DNA from: CAZTZL01 sp964617625
GTDB taxonomy: Bacteria; Zhuqueibacterota; QNDG01; DSAB01
Length of the DNA stretch: 64,000 nucleotides
Assembly (NCBI GenBank): GCA_964617625.1
Contig: CAZTZL010000002.1
Span: 1 to 64,000 of the forward strand
Direction of reading: 5' to 3'
Shown: positions 7,891-16,821 of the stretch, piece after piece
Position numbering within the stretch: position 1 is the stretch's first letter
Layout of the letters: each line of letters opens with the position of its first letter
Notes under the pieces: model-generated
What the model saw: only the letters and a program-made list of their open reading frames with translations
Database searches by the model: none
Told to the model about the DNA's origin: nothing
Made by a program: the position numbers and the translations under genes

Positions 7891-8734
7891 AAACACATGG
7901 ATCGAAGTGACGATTCCTTCCGAACCGGCTTCATTCGAGTTCCTGGAAAGTTTCCTTTTCGAACTTGGAAGCTGCGGAACGATAGAAACCAAAGAGGCAA
8001 TCAAGGGATATTTTTCGAAATTACAAATTGACGAAAAAACGAAACCCCGTTTAAAAAATTACATTGAAAATCTCGGAGCGCTCGGCCATCAAATTGGAAC
8101 TCCGATGTATACGGAAATTCCTCAAGAGGATTGGAACACGAATTGGCGAAAACATTTCACGCCGGTTCAGGTGACTCCGAACATCCTCGTGAAGCCGCCC
8201 TGGATCGCTCATGAAAATCGGCCGGATGAAATCGTGATTGAAATCATGCCGCGCATGGCCTTCGGAACGGGAACACACGAGACCACAAAACTTTGTCTTC
8301 AGATGTTGAGTGAAATAATCCATTCAAATGATGATGTTCTTGATATCGGAACAGGTTCGGGAATCCTCGCCATTTGTGCCGCAAAAATGGGAGCCTCCCG
8401 GGTTCTCGGAATCGATATCGACGAAGATGCAATCGACAATGCTATCGAAAATATCCGACAAAACCGGGTGGAAACACAGGTCGAAATTCGATCCGGTACC
8501 ATCGATATGGTTGATAAGGAGCAATTTAATTTGATCTGTGCGAACATAGACAAAAGAACACTCGTTCCTGTCATTCAGAAATTTAAAAAACAGCTTTATC
8601 CAGGCGGCAGGGTCATCCTTTCCGGAATACTAAAATCCGAAGAAAAAGATATCATACATCCAATTCAAAAAGCAGGTCTGGTTTTCTTGGGGAAAAAACA
8701 ACTGGGAGAATGGATCGGATTGCTTCTGCGGTGA
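7880..8734 (+). CDS. prmA: Ribosomal protein L11 methyltransferase PrmA
   Basis: PrmA is a cytoplasmic SAM-dependent enzyme that trimethylates lysines and the N-terminus of ribosomal protein L11. The 284-residue product has the N-terminal substrate-binding region, then FGTGTHETTKLCL (family signature near residue 133), and the SAM-binding DIGTGSGILAICAAKMGA followed by GIDIDEDA. CANIDKRTL corresponds to the N-P/I-loop. The start overlaps the end of the M28 gene. It is single-copy housekeeping material with nothing odd in it. Confidence 0.93.
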   Translation: MKNENTWIEVTIPSEPASFEFLESFLFELGSCGTIETKEAIKGYFSKLQIDEKTKPRLKNYIENLGALGHQIGTPMYTEIPQEDWNTNWRKHFTPVQVTPNILVKPPWIAHENRPDEIVIEIMPRMAFGTGTHETTKLCLQMLSEIIHSNDDVLDIGTGSGILAICAAKMGASRVLGIDIDEDAIDNAIENIRQNRVETQVEIRSGTIDMVDKEQFNLICANIDKRTLVPVIQKFKKQLYPGGRVILSGILKSEEKDIIHPIQKAGLVFLGKKQLGEWIGLLLR

Positions 8735-8763
8735 ACCCAAAGATTAAATAACCAGGGAACGCA

Positions 8764-10101
8764 ATGAACATTGTTGATATACTCATTAAAAAGAGAGATG
8801 GAAAAGCCCTCACGACAGAAGAGATCGGGTGGACCATAGAAAATTACATTTCAAACCGGATCCCGGATTATCAGATGAGCGCCCTTCTCATGGCAATTTA
8901 TTTTAACGGTATGAACCGTGAAGAATTGACTGCACTAACCAACGCCATGGTGCATTCTGGAAAAATCATCGATCATTCTGGCCATTCCGGAATTAAAGTG
9001 GATAAACATTCCACAGGCGGTGTTGGGGACAAAGTATCCCTGATTCTTGCGCCGCTGATCGCTTCTGCCGGGGTTCCTGTTCCCATGATGGCGGGCCGGG
9101 GACTGGGTCACACGGGCGGCACGCTCGACAAACTGGAAGCGATTCCCGGATTTCGGACAAATCTCTCCGAAAAAGAATTTCGCCGGCAGATTGACCGAAT
9201 CGGTTGTGCCATCATGGGTCAGACAGAAACAGTCTGCCCGGCAGATCGGAAACTCTATGCACTGCGCGATGTAACAGGAACCGTCCAAAGCCTTCCGTTG
9301 ATCTGCAGCAGCATTATCAGCAAGAAGAAGGCCGAAGGTGCCGACGCGCTTATTCTGGATGTGAAATTCGGAAACGGAGCTATTTTCGATTCAAAAAGAA
9401 AAATGTTTCAACTGGCAAAAGCACTCATCCGGCTGGGCAACGGTCTCAATATTAAGACTGTTGCTTTGCTGACCTCTATGGAACAGCCCCTCGGAAATAC
9501 AGTGGGCAACTGGCTCGAAACCCGTGAAGCCATTGAGGGACTCAAAAATCAGGGCCCCTCTGATTTGATGGAAGTGGTGTTCGCCCTGGGAAGCCGCATG
9601 CTCATGTTGGGAGGAAAGGCCTTATCTTTTGCAGAAGGGCAAAAAATCCTGCGGAATAAATTAAAATCGGGAGATGCTTACGACCGTTTCCTTGAAATGG
9701 TAAAAATGCAGGGGGGAGATGTTGCAGTTGTTGAGCATCCAGAATCTATGCCGTTATCCAAATACCAGTTCGATCTGATCAGTTCAAATTCAGGATATAT
9801 AAAGAATATAAACGCCAGAGAAATCGGATTCATTGCAATTTCGCTCGGAGCGGGACGGTTTATAAAGGAAGACCGTCTGGATTATACAGCGGGATTGATT
9901 CTGCGTAAGAAAATCGGGGATCACATCGAAAAGGAAGAACGCCTAGCCACGATTTATACAAATAAAAAAGAAGCAATCGCAATCACGACTGCCCGTTTGC
10001 TTGAAGCTTATACAATTTCAACAAAATCCGTTTCCCCTCCCAAACTGATCGAACGGTTTATCGATGAAAATAGAAAAGAAACAAATTTATTCAGTCAATA
10101 A
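8764..10101 (+). CDS. Pyrimidine-nucleoside / thymidine phosphorylase
   Basis: The enzyme splits thymidine, uridine or deoxyuridine with phosphate into base plus (deoxy)ribose 1-phosphate, for salvage. It is 445 residues. The family signature is complete: KVDKHSTGGVGDKVSLILAP near residue 78, AGRGLGHTGGTLDKLE just after, and phosphate- and base-binding residues in the RDVTGTVQSLPL segment. Length fits both pdp and deoA; the sequence does not settle which substrate is preferred. It lies 29 bases after prmA and is probably in the same transcript. It converges on the PBP1A gene. Confidence 0.9.
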   Translation: MNIVDILIKKRDGKALTTEEIGWTIENYISNRIPDYQMSALLMAIYFNGMNREELTALTNAMVHSGKIIDHSGHSGIKVDKHSTGGVGDKVSLILAPLIASAGVPVPMMAGRGLGHTGGTLDKLEAIPGFRTNLSEKEFRRQIDRIGCAIMGQTETVCPADRKLYALRDVTGTVQSLPLICSSIISKKKAEGADALILDVKFGNGAIFDSKRKMFQLAKALIRLGNGLNIKTVALLTSMEQPLGNTVGNWLETREAIEGLKNQGPSDLMEVVFALGSRMLMLGGKALSFAEGQKILRNKLKSGDAYDRFLEMVKMQGGDVAVVEHPESMPLSKYQFDLISSNSGYIKNINAREIGFIAISLGAGRFIKEDRLDYTAGLILRKKIGDHIEKEERLATIYTNKKEAIAITTARLLEAYTISTKSVSPPKLIERFIDENRKETNLFSQ

Positions 10102-10106
10102 TTTTT

Positions 10107-10194
10107 AACCTGAAAAATTCACTTGCCAAAAAAGATCATATAATAAATAAGTTATTTATACAAGTCGTGCTATATAAAATGAATTTTTCAGGTT
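10107..10194. repeat. 15-bp perfect inverted repeat around a 58-bp AT-rich core
   Basis: AACCTGAAAAATTCA at 10107-10121 is exactly repeated in reverse complement at 10180-10194. The 58 bases between are very AT-rich and contain a smaller palindrome (AATAAATAAGTTATTTAT). It lies between two convergent genes. It could form a long bidirectional terminator stem or be a small MITE-like element. The rest of the spacer to 10259 carries a CTTGTCCCGATTCTTCG-type word that partly recurs near 13550. Confidence 0.7.
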
Positions 10195-10259
10195 ATCCCG
10201 AATCCCTGCGCAGCTTGTCCCGATTCTTCGAGAAGGTGCGTATTTATGAATAGATCGGG

Positions 10260-12458
10260 TTAGAAAACCACATGTTTTTTATTATTTTTTCTTTTCCCAG
10301 GAGATCCGTGAACATCGCATGTATCCGTTGGCGCCAGTCTCTTTAGAAAAACTTCGTCCCAAATAACGGGACAGGCTTCCGTAGCAATCTTTTTGGTTTC
10401 ACTACACACCTTTAGCCTAACCACTCCTGGCGGCATAACAAACTTTTCAACTGGATACTGCATGGTATCGTGAGCCATTCGCATAAAAGACGCCCAAATC
10501 GGTAACGCTGCAGCAGATCCTGTTTGATTGTCTCCAAGGGTTATCCGTTCATCATCAAAACCCACCCAAACACCCGCGGTGATTTGTGGAGTGAATCCTT
10601 CAAACCATGCATTTCTGTAATCGTTGGTCGTTCCGGTTTTGCCTGCTGCGGGTCTGTAAAAATTGTATCGGTATCTAGCCGCTGTACCTGTTCCCCCCTG
10701 GTCATCAAGAACCGAACGCATCATATCGGTCATGATAAAAGCAGTTTCCTCGCCAATAACTTCTTTCCTCTTGGGAATCGATTCCTCCAGTATATTTCCA
10801 TCTTTATCTTCGACACGAAGAATAAAATTTGATTCAACGTGAACACCATGGTTGGCAAAAACACTGTAAGCAGATGTCAATTCAATAGGATAGACCACAT
10901 CCGATCCAAGAGCGATGGCATCATAGGGATTGATTTGGCTCGTAAATCCGAAATTCTTGGCGTAACGAACGACCTTGTCTGCCGGCACAACTTCCTGAAT
11001 CAGTCTCGCAGAAACCAGATTTAAAGACCGTTTTAACCCTTCCCGAAGTGTCGTGGGGCCTCCTGTACTCCCGTCATAATTTTTTGGGCTCCACCGGGTT
11101 CCGTCATACATAATGAGCACGACTGGTTGGTTGAGCAGCTCTAAAGTGGTCGGGTAACCATTATCAATAGCAACTGTATAAACAAAAGGTTTGAATGCGG
11201 ATCCCGGCTGTCTGGCCATTTGAATCGCTCTGTTCCATTTTGACTTTTCAAAATCCCGTCCCCCGACCATTGCCAGCACATCGCCGTTCGTGGAATTCAA
11301 GGCAACCAGAGCCACCTGAAGCGTTGCTTTTGCCTCCATCATAGAATCCACCAGAGCTGTATCCGAATAAAATTTTCTGAATTCTTCCGGTTCTTTAAGA
11401 GGCGGATTGAACCAGTCCGCAAACAATCGTTTGTCCAAAATTTGTTTTCGAATTTTCTTTTCCAGCGAAGGAATGAATGCTTTTACTGCACTATCTGCAC
11501 AGGCCTGAATTCGTGTATCCAGTGTGGTATAAATTGAAAGCCCGCCTGTATAGAGACTCATTCCGTATTTTTTCTGCATTTCCCGCCGTATATGCTCGCA
11601 GAAATACGGAGCAATCACATTTGCTTTCTCTTTCTGATACAAAACACCAAGCGGCAATTGACTGATCGAATCATATTCAGTCTCCGTTAAAAAATGACAG
11701 GCAACCATACTTTGCATGACCACGTTTCTTCGCTTTTTTGCGGCCAGACTATCCTGATCAGGATTATAATATCCATAGGGCAGCTGCAGAAGCCCGACAA
11801 TGAGGGCGGATTCCTCGATATTCAGATCCTCCACATTTTTATCGAAATAGGCCCTTGATGCTGATTGAACTCCGTGGGCACCCCGTCCGAGTGGCATCTG
11901 GTTCAGGTACATTTCTAAAATCTCTGTTTTAGAATATGTTCGCTCGATTTGAATAGCGGACAATTGTTCCCGCAATTTCCGTATTAAAGTTTTTTGTGGA
12001 TAAAGATATAATTTTCTCGCCAATTGCTGAGTGATCGTACTTGCACCGCCCTGAATTTTCATCGTTAAAATATTACGAAATCCAAGATAAAATATCCGCT
12101 TCAGGTCCAGCCCCCAATGATTCCAAAAAAGCCGATCTTCCGACGCAACGGTGGCATTAATTAAATGCTTGGGCATTTGTTCAAAGGGAACTTTAACTCT
12201 TCTCTGTTTAAACAATTCTGAAAGAACCTTTCCATCGCTCGAAATAATCCGGGTTACCAAAAATGGATCACCCGCTTTTTCCAAATCCGAAAGCGAGGGC
12301 AGATCCCGGCTTAATAAAAAAATCACCAATCCGCTTAAAAGAACAGCAATGACCAATGATATAATGGGATACCAGTACCATTGAAATGGTCGATGCAGCT
12401 TCCATTGAAGATGTGGTCTATGGGATTGAACAAAAAGAGCTCGTTTTTTTCTTTTCAT
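10260..12458 (-). CDS. Class A penicillin-binding protein (PBP1A type)
   Basis: This bifunctional peptidoglycan glycosyltransferase/transpeptidase is anchored in the inner membrane. In the 732 residues, a basic cytoplasmic start is followed by one membrane helix (about 30-50). The GT51 domain has ASEDRLFWNHWG (catalytic Glu about 107), QGGASTITQQLARK and EMYLNQMPLGRGAHG. The transpeptidase domain has SAFK (S420 nucleophile), SLN (478-480) and KTGTTND (607-613). The C-terminal tail is basic. lpxH lies upstream on the same strand, 64 bases away, so the two may share the lpxH promoter. Length and motif order are normal for PBP1A/PonA. Confidence 0.94.
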   Translation of the reverse strand: MKRKKRALFVQSHRPHLQWKLHRPFQWYWYPIISLVIAVLLSGLVIFLLSRDLPSLSDLEKAGDPFLVTRIISSDGKVLSELFKQRRVKVPFEQMPKHLINATVASEDRLFWNHWGLDLKRIFYLGFRNILTMKIQGGASTITQQLARKLYLYPQKTLIRKLREQLSAIQIERTYSKTEILEMYLNQMPLGRGAHGVQSASRAYFDKNVEDLNIEESALIVGLLQLPYGYYNPDQDSLAAKKRRNVVMQSMVACHFLTETEYDSISQLPLGVLYQKEKANVIAPYFCEHIRREMQKKYGMSLYTGGLSIYTTLDTRIQACADSAVKAFIPSLEKKIRKQILDKRLFADWFNPPLKEPEEFRKFYSDTALVDSMMEAKATLQVALVALNSTNGDVLAMVGGRDFEKSKWNRAIQMARQPGSAFKPFVYTVAIDNGYPTTLELLNQPVVLIMYDGTRWSPKNYDGSTGGPTTLREGLKRSLNLVSARLIQEVVPADKVVRYAKNFGFTSQINPYDAIALGSDVVYPIELTSAYSVFANHGVHVESNFILRVEDKDGNILEESIPKRKEVIGEETAFIMTDMMRSVLDDQGGTGTAARYRYNFYRPAAGKTGTTNDYRNAWFEGFTPQITAGVWVGFDDERITLGDNQTGSAAALPIWASFMRMAHDTMQYPVEKFVMPPGVVRLKVCSETKKIATEACPVIWDEVFLKRLAPTDTCDVHGSPGKRKNNKKHVVF

Positions 12459-12522
12459 GCGATAACCTTATAAATATCTTTTATGAGTACTCATATTATA
12501 TTCTAAAAATCCAAACTCGGTT

Positions 12523-13254
12523 TCATTTTGGGAGAATTTTTTCCCAGTACTTTAACATTAATCGATTATTATTAAATTCGGCAAAAGAGAAATGAACGAT
12601 CCAATCACCGGTATTGACATAGATCTGATCTTTTTCAAGATAAACACAGGGCCGATGCGTATGACCCATGAGAACACAATCGAATCCCTTTTCGAATTTG
12701 GCCTTGGCAAACGCAATATATTCATTATCTTCATCTTGAAAAACACGGTGGTTTCGGCTTAGCCTTGAAAAAAACCGAGCGGCCGCAAATCCAAAATCCG
12801 GGTGAATCAAACGGAACAAACGGATATTGAACGGGTGCCTCAAAATTCGTTTTAGAATTCTGTATCCGATATCCTTTTTTGCCAGACCATCCCCGTGAGC
12901 GATATAAAAGTTTTTTCCGTTCGATTCAAATTCAAACGGATTCTTGTGAACAATGACTCCAATCTGTTCTTCTAAAAAATTTTCCATCCAAAAATCATGA
13001 TTCCCTGTAATGTAATGGATTCCTATATTTTGATCGCACATTCGCTTCAACATAAAAAGAATATTAAAATATTTTCGCGGAACAACCGATCCATATTCAA
13101 ACCAGAAATCGAAAAGATCTCCAATAATGACAAGCATTCTTCCATTCTTTTCAACATATTCTAAAAAACGAAGAAGTGAAGCAACCCGATGTGCTTCCGC
13201 ATCTTTATTGTCAAATCCCAAATGTGCATCTGATACAAAATAAATGGATTTCAT
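12523..13254 (-). CDS. lpxH: UDP-2,3-diacylglucosamine diphosphatase LpxH
   Basis: LpxH removes UMP from UDP-diacylglucosamine to give lipid X, a step of lipid A synthesis at the inner face of the inner membrane. The 243-residue product has all calcineurin-like metal motifs: DAHLG near the start, GDLFDFW, GNHDFW, HGDG and GHTHRP. The FDFWFEYG and HPDFGF segments are typical of LpxH rather than other phosphodiesterases. lpxB and lpxK lie 33 kb away. A strong promoter lies 48 bases upstream. Confidence 0.9.
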   Translation of the reverse strand: MKSIYFVSDAHLGFDNKDAEAHRVASLLRFLEYVEKNGRMLVIIGDLFDFWFEYGSVVPRKYFNILFMLKRMCDQNIGIHYITGNHDFWMENFLEEQIGVIVHKNPFEFESNGKNFYIAHGDGLAKKDIGYRILKRILRHPFNIRLFRLIHPDFGFAAARFFSRLSRNHRVFQDEDNEYIAFAKAKFEKGFDCVLMGHTHRPCVYLEKDQIYVNTGDWIVHFSFAEFNNNRLMLKYWEKILPK

Positions 13255-13301
13255 AATAGTAATGCAAATCTTATCATTTAGTATTATTATTCAATTAGGA
13301 T

Positions 13302-13330
13302 AATATAGAAATCAAAAAAATTAAAATCAA
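13302..13330 (-). promoter_or_regulatory. Sigma70-type promoter of lpxH
   Basis: Read on the minus strand, TTGATT (plus positions 13325-13330) and TATATT (13302-13307) are 17 bases apart. The -10 box ends about 48 bases before the lpxH ATG. Confidence 0.7.
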
Positions 13331-13746
13331 CGATTTTATCCCGATGAATAACTGTACTGCTTAAGGCGAGATCTAATTGACAACGGCATTATTTCATACC
13401 GGGAATCAGGGAATAATTTTCTCATTCTTTCTTGTCGGATTTAATATTAGATCCACCATTAGATAAAAAAAATGATGTACCTGGCTATCTTAAATGTTTT
13501 TAATTCATAGAATAAAACTTCTGCAAAATGATCAGAGAGAATCGTCATCCTGTCCCGAAGATTCAGGATCGGCATTTAAGAATATGTCAATCCTGAACCG
13601 ATACTGAAACAAGTTCTGCACAAGTTTCAGGTTGACAAGGACTTTTTTAACTACGATTCATTTTTAAGAAGTTTCATAATATGAGTTACAGCATTAAATA
13701 ATGCAAGCATATTATTTAAATTTTTGCGAAATAAAACGAATATTTA
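13331..13746. other. Intergenic spacer with overlapping inverted repeats
   Basis: No gene is visible between the lpxH and ispE promoters. Three related pairings occur: ATCCTG/CAGGAT at 13547-13569, TTCAGGAT/ATCCTGAA at 13562-13597, and CTGAAAC/GTTTCAG at 13604-13630. The first two share the middle arm, so only one can form at a time. A TGTCCCGA word is shared with the spacer near 10217. The remainder is AT-rich with nothing I can name. Confidence 0.5.
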
Positions 13747-13775
13747 TTGCAATTAATTAAATTATTCACTATAAT
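13747..13775 (+). promoter_or_regulatory. Sigma70-type promoter of the ispE-rplI block
   Basis: TTGCAA at 13747-13752 and TATAAT at 13770-13775 are 17 bases apart. The TTG of the -35 box happens to be in frame with ispE, which shows that the open frame extends upstream of transcription and that the true start lies at 13837 or 13852. Confidence 0.8.
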
Positions 13776-13851
13776 ATATGCATTCTATGCTTATTTGTTG
13801 TTGAGTGTCTCGCTCAACTTTCTGAAAAGCTGTTATATGGAAATAGTGTTT

Positions 13852-14730
13852 ATGTTTGATTTATCTCTTCCTTCCTATGCAAAAATCAACCTGGGTCTAA
13901 CCCTTCTCAAAAAAAGAGATGATGGCTATCATAATATTACCACAATATTTCAGCAGATTGATCTCCATGATACACTTTCCTTCAGGAAAACGCCTTCCAA
14001 TATATCCATCACTTCAGAAGGGCTCAATATTCCTTTGGATAACAACAATCTGGCATATAAAACATTTCAGTTGTTCCGAAAAAATCAGGGCATTCAAGAA
14101 GGCATAGAAATACACATTGAAAAAATCATCCCGATTGGTGGGGGTTTGGGAGGAGGAAGCAGTAACGCTGCTGTAACTCTTCTAGCTGCAAATTATCTTT
14201 GGAAAACAAATCTGTCATCAAAAAAACTTGTAACATTGGCCGGGGAAATCGGTTCGGATGTACCCTTTTTTATCAGAGGAAATTCTGCATTAGCAAAAGG
14301 ACGTGGGGAAAAGCTTGTTGAGCTTGAACTTCCAAAAGATTATTGGATTGTTCTTATCTGTCCAGGCATAGAAATATCAACATCTTGGGCTTATCAGCAT
14401 TCCAAAATTACCTTGACAAAAAACAAAAAAATAGCTAAATTGAACTCGCTTTTTAAAAACTGGGCTCCCCATGCCTTGCGTGCTTCATTGGAAAATGATC
14501 TGGAAGGTGTGGTATTTCAAGGGCATCCCATTCTGAAAGAAATTAAGGAGCAATTGTATCAGAGGGGTGCCTTTTATGCCAGTATGTCTGGTAGTGGTTC
14601 AACCATCTACGGTCTTTTTTCCGATAAGAAACGGGCTGAATCAGAAAGCCAGTTCTTTCACATTCAGAATAAAATGCGGGTACATCTCAGCAGGCCGATT
14701 TCGACAAATCCAATGGAATATATTTCATAG
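13852..14730 (+). CDS. ispE: 4-diphosphocytidyl-2-C-methyl-D-erythritol kinase IspE
   Basis: IspE phosphorylates CDP-methylerythritol in the MEP route to isoprenoid precursors; dxr of the same route is at 62.3-63.7 kb. GHMP-kinase features are plain: SYAKINLGLTLLKKRDDGYHNI at the N-terminus (split here as PSYAKINLG and DGYHNI), the ATP loop PIGGGLGGGSSNAA, GSDVPFF, and the C-terminal MSGSGSTIYG. The start at 13852 gives the usual six residues before AKINL and has GGAAA 8 bases upstream; ATG 13837 is a close alternative. Length is about 292 residues. It heads a long co-directional block. Confidence 0.92.
   Translation: MFDLSLPSYAKINLGLTLLKKRDDGYHNITTIFQQIDLHDTLSFRKTPSNISITSEGLNIPLDNNNLAYKTFQLFRKNQGIQEGIEIHIEKIIPIGGGLGGGSSNAAVTLLAANYLWKTNLSSKKLVTLAGEIGSDVPFFIRGNSALAKGRGEKLVELELPKDYWIVLICPGIEISTSWAYQHSKITLTKNKKIAKLNSLFKNWAPHALRASLENDLEGVVFQGHPILKEIKEQLYQRGAFYASMSGSGSTIYGLFSDKKRAESESQFFHIQNKMRVHLSRPISTNPMEYIS
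14413..14441 (+). promoter_or_regulatory. Possible internal promoter within ispE
   Basis: TTGACA at 14413-14418 and TAAATT at 14436-14441 are 17 bases apart, separated by an A-rich spacer. It lies about 315 bases upstream of spoVG and could drive spoVG, tRNA-Gln and prs independently of ispE. The match is good but it lies in coding sequence, where chance matches occur. Confidence 0.4.
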
Positions 14731-14757
14731 ACTGATCTTGAAAATGAGGGGACCATG

Positions 14758-15057
14758 ATGGAAATCACCGAAATTAAAATCAGCCTGAACAATGATGAGA
14801 AGCTAAAAGGGTTTGTGAACATCGTACTGGACGATCTTTTTGTCGTGAGAGGCCTAAAAATCATCCGCGGTATGAAAGGCTACTTTATAGCTATGCCGAC
14901 TCGAAGATTAAAGGATGGATCGTTTCGGGATATTGCCCATCCGATAAAAAGTGACTTTCGGACCAAACTGGAAAAGGCGATTCTCGACAAGTATCGGGAA
15001 GAAATAAGTAAAATTCAGGAAAATTCATCGGCATTTATTGAATACGGAATATTGTAA
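14758..15057 (+). CDS. spoVG: SpoVG-family RNA/DNA-binding regulator
   Basis: SpoVG proteins are small conserved nucleic-acid-binding regulators found well beyond spore formers. The 99-residue product shows the family core: MEITEIKI, GFVNIVLDDLFVVRGLKII, and the MPTRRLKDGSFRDIAHPI loop. The second of two adjacent ATGs (14758) is preferred because GAGGGG at 14746-14751 then has a 6-base spacing; 14755 would leave only 3. It lies 27 bases after ispE and just before tRNA-Gln, an order seen in several phyla. Confidence 0.92.
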   Translation: MEITEIKISLNNDEKLKGFVNIVLDDLFVVRGLKIIRGMKGYFIAMPTRRLKDGSFRDIAHPIKSDFRTKLEKAILDKYREEISKIQENSSAFIEYGIL

Positions 15058-15073
15058 CAAAACATATCGATAC

Positions 15074-15145
15074 TGGGGCGTCGTCAAGCGGTAAGACACA
15101 GGATTTTGGATCCTGCATCCGGAGGTTCGAATCCTCCCGCCCCAG
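15074..15145 (+). tRNA. tRNA-Gln (anticodon TTG)
   Basis: A 72-base cloverleaf is readable. The acceptor stem TGGGGCG pairs with CGCCCCA and is followed by discriminator G. The D-arm has GTC/GAC, the anticodon stem CAGGA/TCCTG closes the loop TTTTGGA with anticodon TTG, and the T-arm has GGAGG-TTCGAAT-CCTCC. CCA is not encoded (GCAC follows). A U at position 1 and anticodon UUG identify glutamine. The gene sits between spoVG and prs, probably within the same transcript. Confidence 0.97.
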
Positions 15146-15189
15146 CACGAGGATAAAAATTAAACTATATTTACTGTTATAATTTGTCA

Positions 15190-16140
15190 ATGACACAAAA
15201 AAATATAAAAAACGAAATGAAAATATTTTCAGGTACAGCCAACATTCCTCTGGCCCAAAAGATTGCAAAGTATCTTGGTCTTTCCTTGGGAGATGTGGCA
15301 ATTTCTCGTTTTTGCGACGGAGAAATCAGTGTCAAGTACAATGAGAATATACGGGGTATCGATGTGTTCATTATACAGCCGACAATCCCTCCAAGCGACA
15401 ACTTGATTGAATTATTACTTTTGATCGATGCTGCCCGTCGCGCTTCGGCCAAAAGAATCACAGCTGTTATTCCCTACTTTGGATATGCAAGACAGGACCG
15501 TAAAGACCAGCCACGGGTTGCTCTTTCAGCAAAATTGATGGCCAATCTTATTTCTACAGCCGGGACAGATCGCATTTTAACAATGGATTTACATTCTCCG
15601 TCAATCCAGGGATTTTTTGATATTCCATTTGATCATTTATACTCTTTACCCATTTTTGTGGATTATATTATAAAAAGAAAAAATGAAATCCCTGTTGTTG
15701 TTGCGCCGGACATTGGCAGTTCTAAAAGAGCACGTTCGTATGCCAACCGGATTAATTCCGATTTGGCCGTCGTGGATAAAAAGCGTTTCGGACCTAATAA
15801 AATCGAAGCGGTCACTTTGATCGGAGAAGTTAAAGACAGAGATGTTGTCCTTGTAGATGATATTATTGATACAGCCGGAACGATTTGCTGTGCAGCAGAT
15901 CTTCTAAAAAAATCAGGTGCAAAAGATATTTTTTCCGTTTGCACACATTCAATTCTGTCAAATAATGCAATTGACAAGATTGAAAAATCAGCTCTTTTAA
16001 AAGTCATCACCTGCGATACGATTTTACAAATCCAAGAGAAAAAAAGTAAAAAAATCGAGGTGTTGACATCCGCCAAGCTTTTTAGCGAAGCGATTCAAAG
16101 AATACACAATGAAGAATCAATAAGTTCCCTTTTCAATTAA
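15190..16140 (+). CDS. prs: Ribose-phosphate pyrophosphokinase Prs
   Basis: The enzyme makes PRPP from ribose 5-phosphate and ATP for nucleotides, His, Trp and NAD. The 316-residue product has FSGTAN near the start, FCDGEISVKYNENIRG, the ATP loop YFGYARQDRKDQPR, DLHSPSIQGFFD, and the PRPP loop DVVLVDDIIDTAGT. The ATG at 15190 gives the usual short lead; a TTG at 15184 is less likely and an ATG at 15217 would also keep the core. No good Shine-Dalgarno precedes any of them. It lies 44 bases after tRNA-Gln and 25 before rplY. Confidence 0.94.
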   Translation: MTQKNIKNEMKIFSGTANIPLAQKIAKYLGLSLGDVAISRFCDGEISVKYNENIRGIDVFIIQPTIPPSDNLIELLLLIDAARRASAKRITAVIPYFGYARQDRKDQPRVALSAKLMANLISTAGTDRILTMDLHSPSIQGFFDIPFDHLYSLPIFVDYIIKRKNEIPVVVAPDIGSSKRARSYANRINSDLAVVDKKRFGPNKIEAVTLIGEVKDRDVVLVDDIIDTAGTICCAADLLKKSGAKDIFSVCTHSILSNNAIDKIEKSALLKVITCDTILQIQEKKSKKIEVLTSAKLFSEAIQRIHNEESISSLFN

Positions 16141-16165
16141 AAATATAAAACAACGAGGAAGCACA

Positions 16166-16801
16166 ATGTCAGAAGCAGATGTACAATGTCAAATAAGAAA
16201 TAAGGAGAATCCCCTTACTGTTAAAATCCTCAGAAAAGAGGGGAAAATTCCTGCTATATTTTATGCACAGGGAGAAGAGTCCATTCCCATCTCTGTCGAA
16301 ACAAAAACAATTCAACAATTGATCAATCATGAGGTGAATGTTTTAAACGTAATTTTCCCGGATGGAAAAATACGAAAATCCATTATACGCGATATTCAAC
16401 GTGATCCATTAACCGACACCATTATCCATCTGGATTTTCTGGGTATCAAGCTGACAGAGAAAATTAGAATTACTATCCCCATCGTTTTAAAGGGCACACC
16501 CGTTGGTGTCAAAGATGGCGGTATTTTAGAACATCTTCTCAGAGACGTTGAAGTCGAGGGTCTCCCGTTGGATATTCCCGAACATATTGAAGTGGATGTT
16601 TCAGCACTGAATATAGGAAACAGTATCCGATTGCAGGATATACATTCGGAAAAGTTCGTATTTGCATCTGAAATCAACCATGCAGTTGCCAACGTGATTC
16701 ATCCAAAAGTAATTCAGCTTGAGGAGGAAGTGGTTGAAGAACCAGTAGAAGAAGGTGAAGAAACATCCGAAGAAAAGGAAAAAGCGGGATCTGAGGAATA
16801 A
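16166..16801 (+). CDS. rplY: 50S ribosomal protein L25 (CTC form)
   Basis: L25 binds 5S rRNA. The 211-residue product is the long CTC form: an N-terminal L25 beta-barrel (RKEGKIPAIFYAQGEE, then IRDIQRDPLTDTIIHLDFLGI) and a C-terminal TL5 domain (GTPVGVKDGGILEHLLRDVEVEG, split as two motifs). A very acidic tail of Glu repeats ends the protein. CGAGGAAG provides a ribosome-binding site. It is followed directly by pth, a conserved pairing. Confidence 0.93.
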   Translation: MSEADVQCQIRNKENPLTVKILRKEGKIPAIFYAQGEESIPISVETKTIQQLINHEVNVLNVIFPDGKIRKSIIRDIQRDPLTDTIIHLDFLGIKLTEKIRITIPIVLKGTPVGVKDGGILEHLLRDVEVEGLPLDIPEHIEVDVSALNIGNSIRLQDIHSEKFVFASEINHAVANVIHPKVIQLEEEVVEEPVEEGEETSEEKEKAGSEE

Positions 16802-16821
16802 CAGTTTAATTTTATGGGGTT

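Noticed and set aside
13747..13851. ispE start at TTG 13747
   Set aside because: The TTG is part of the -35 box, and the added 35 residues are hydrophobic and not found in the family.
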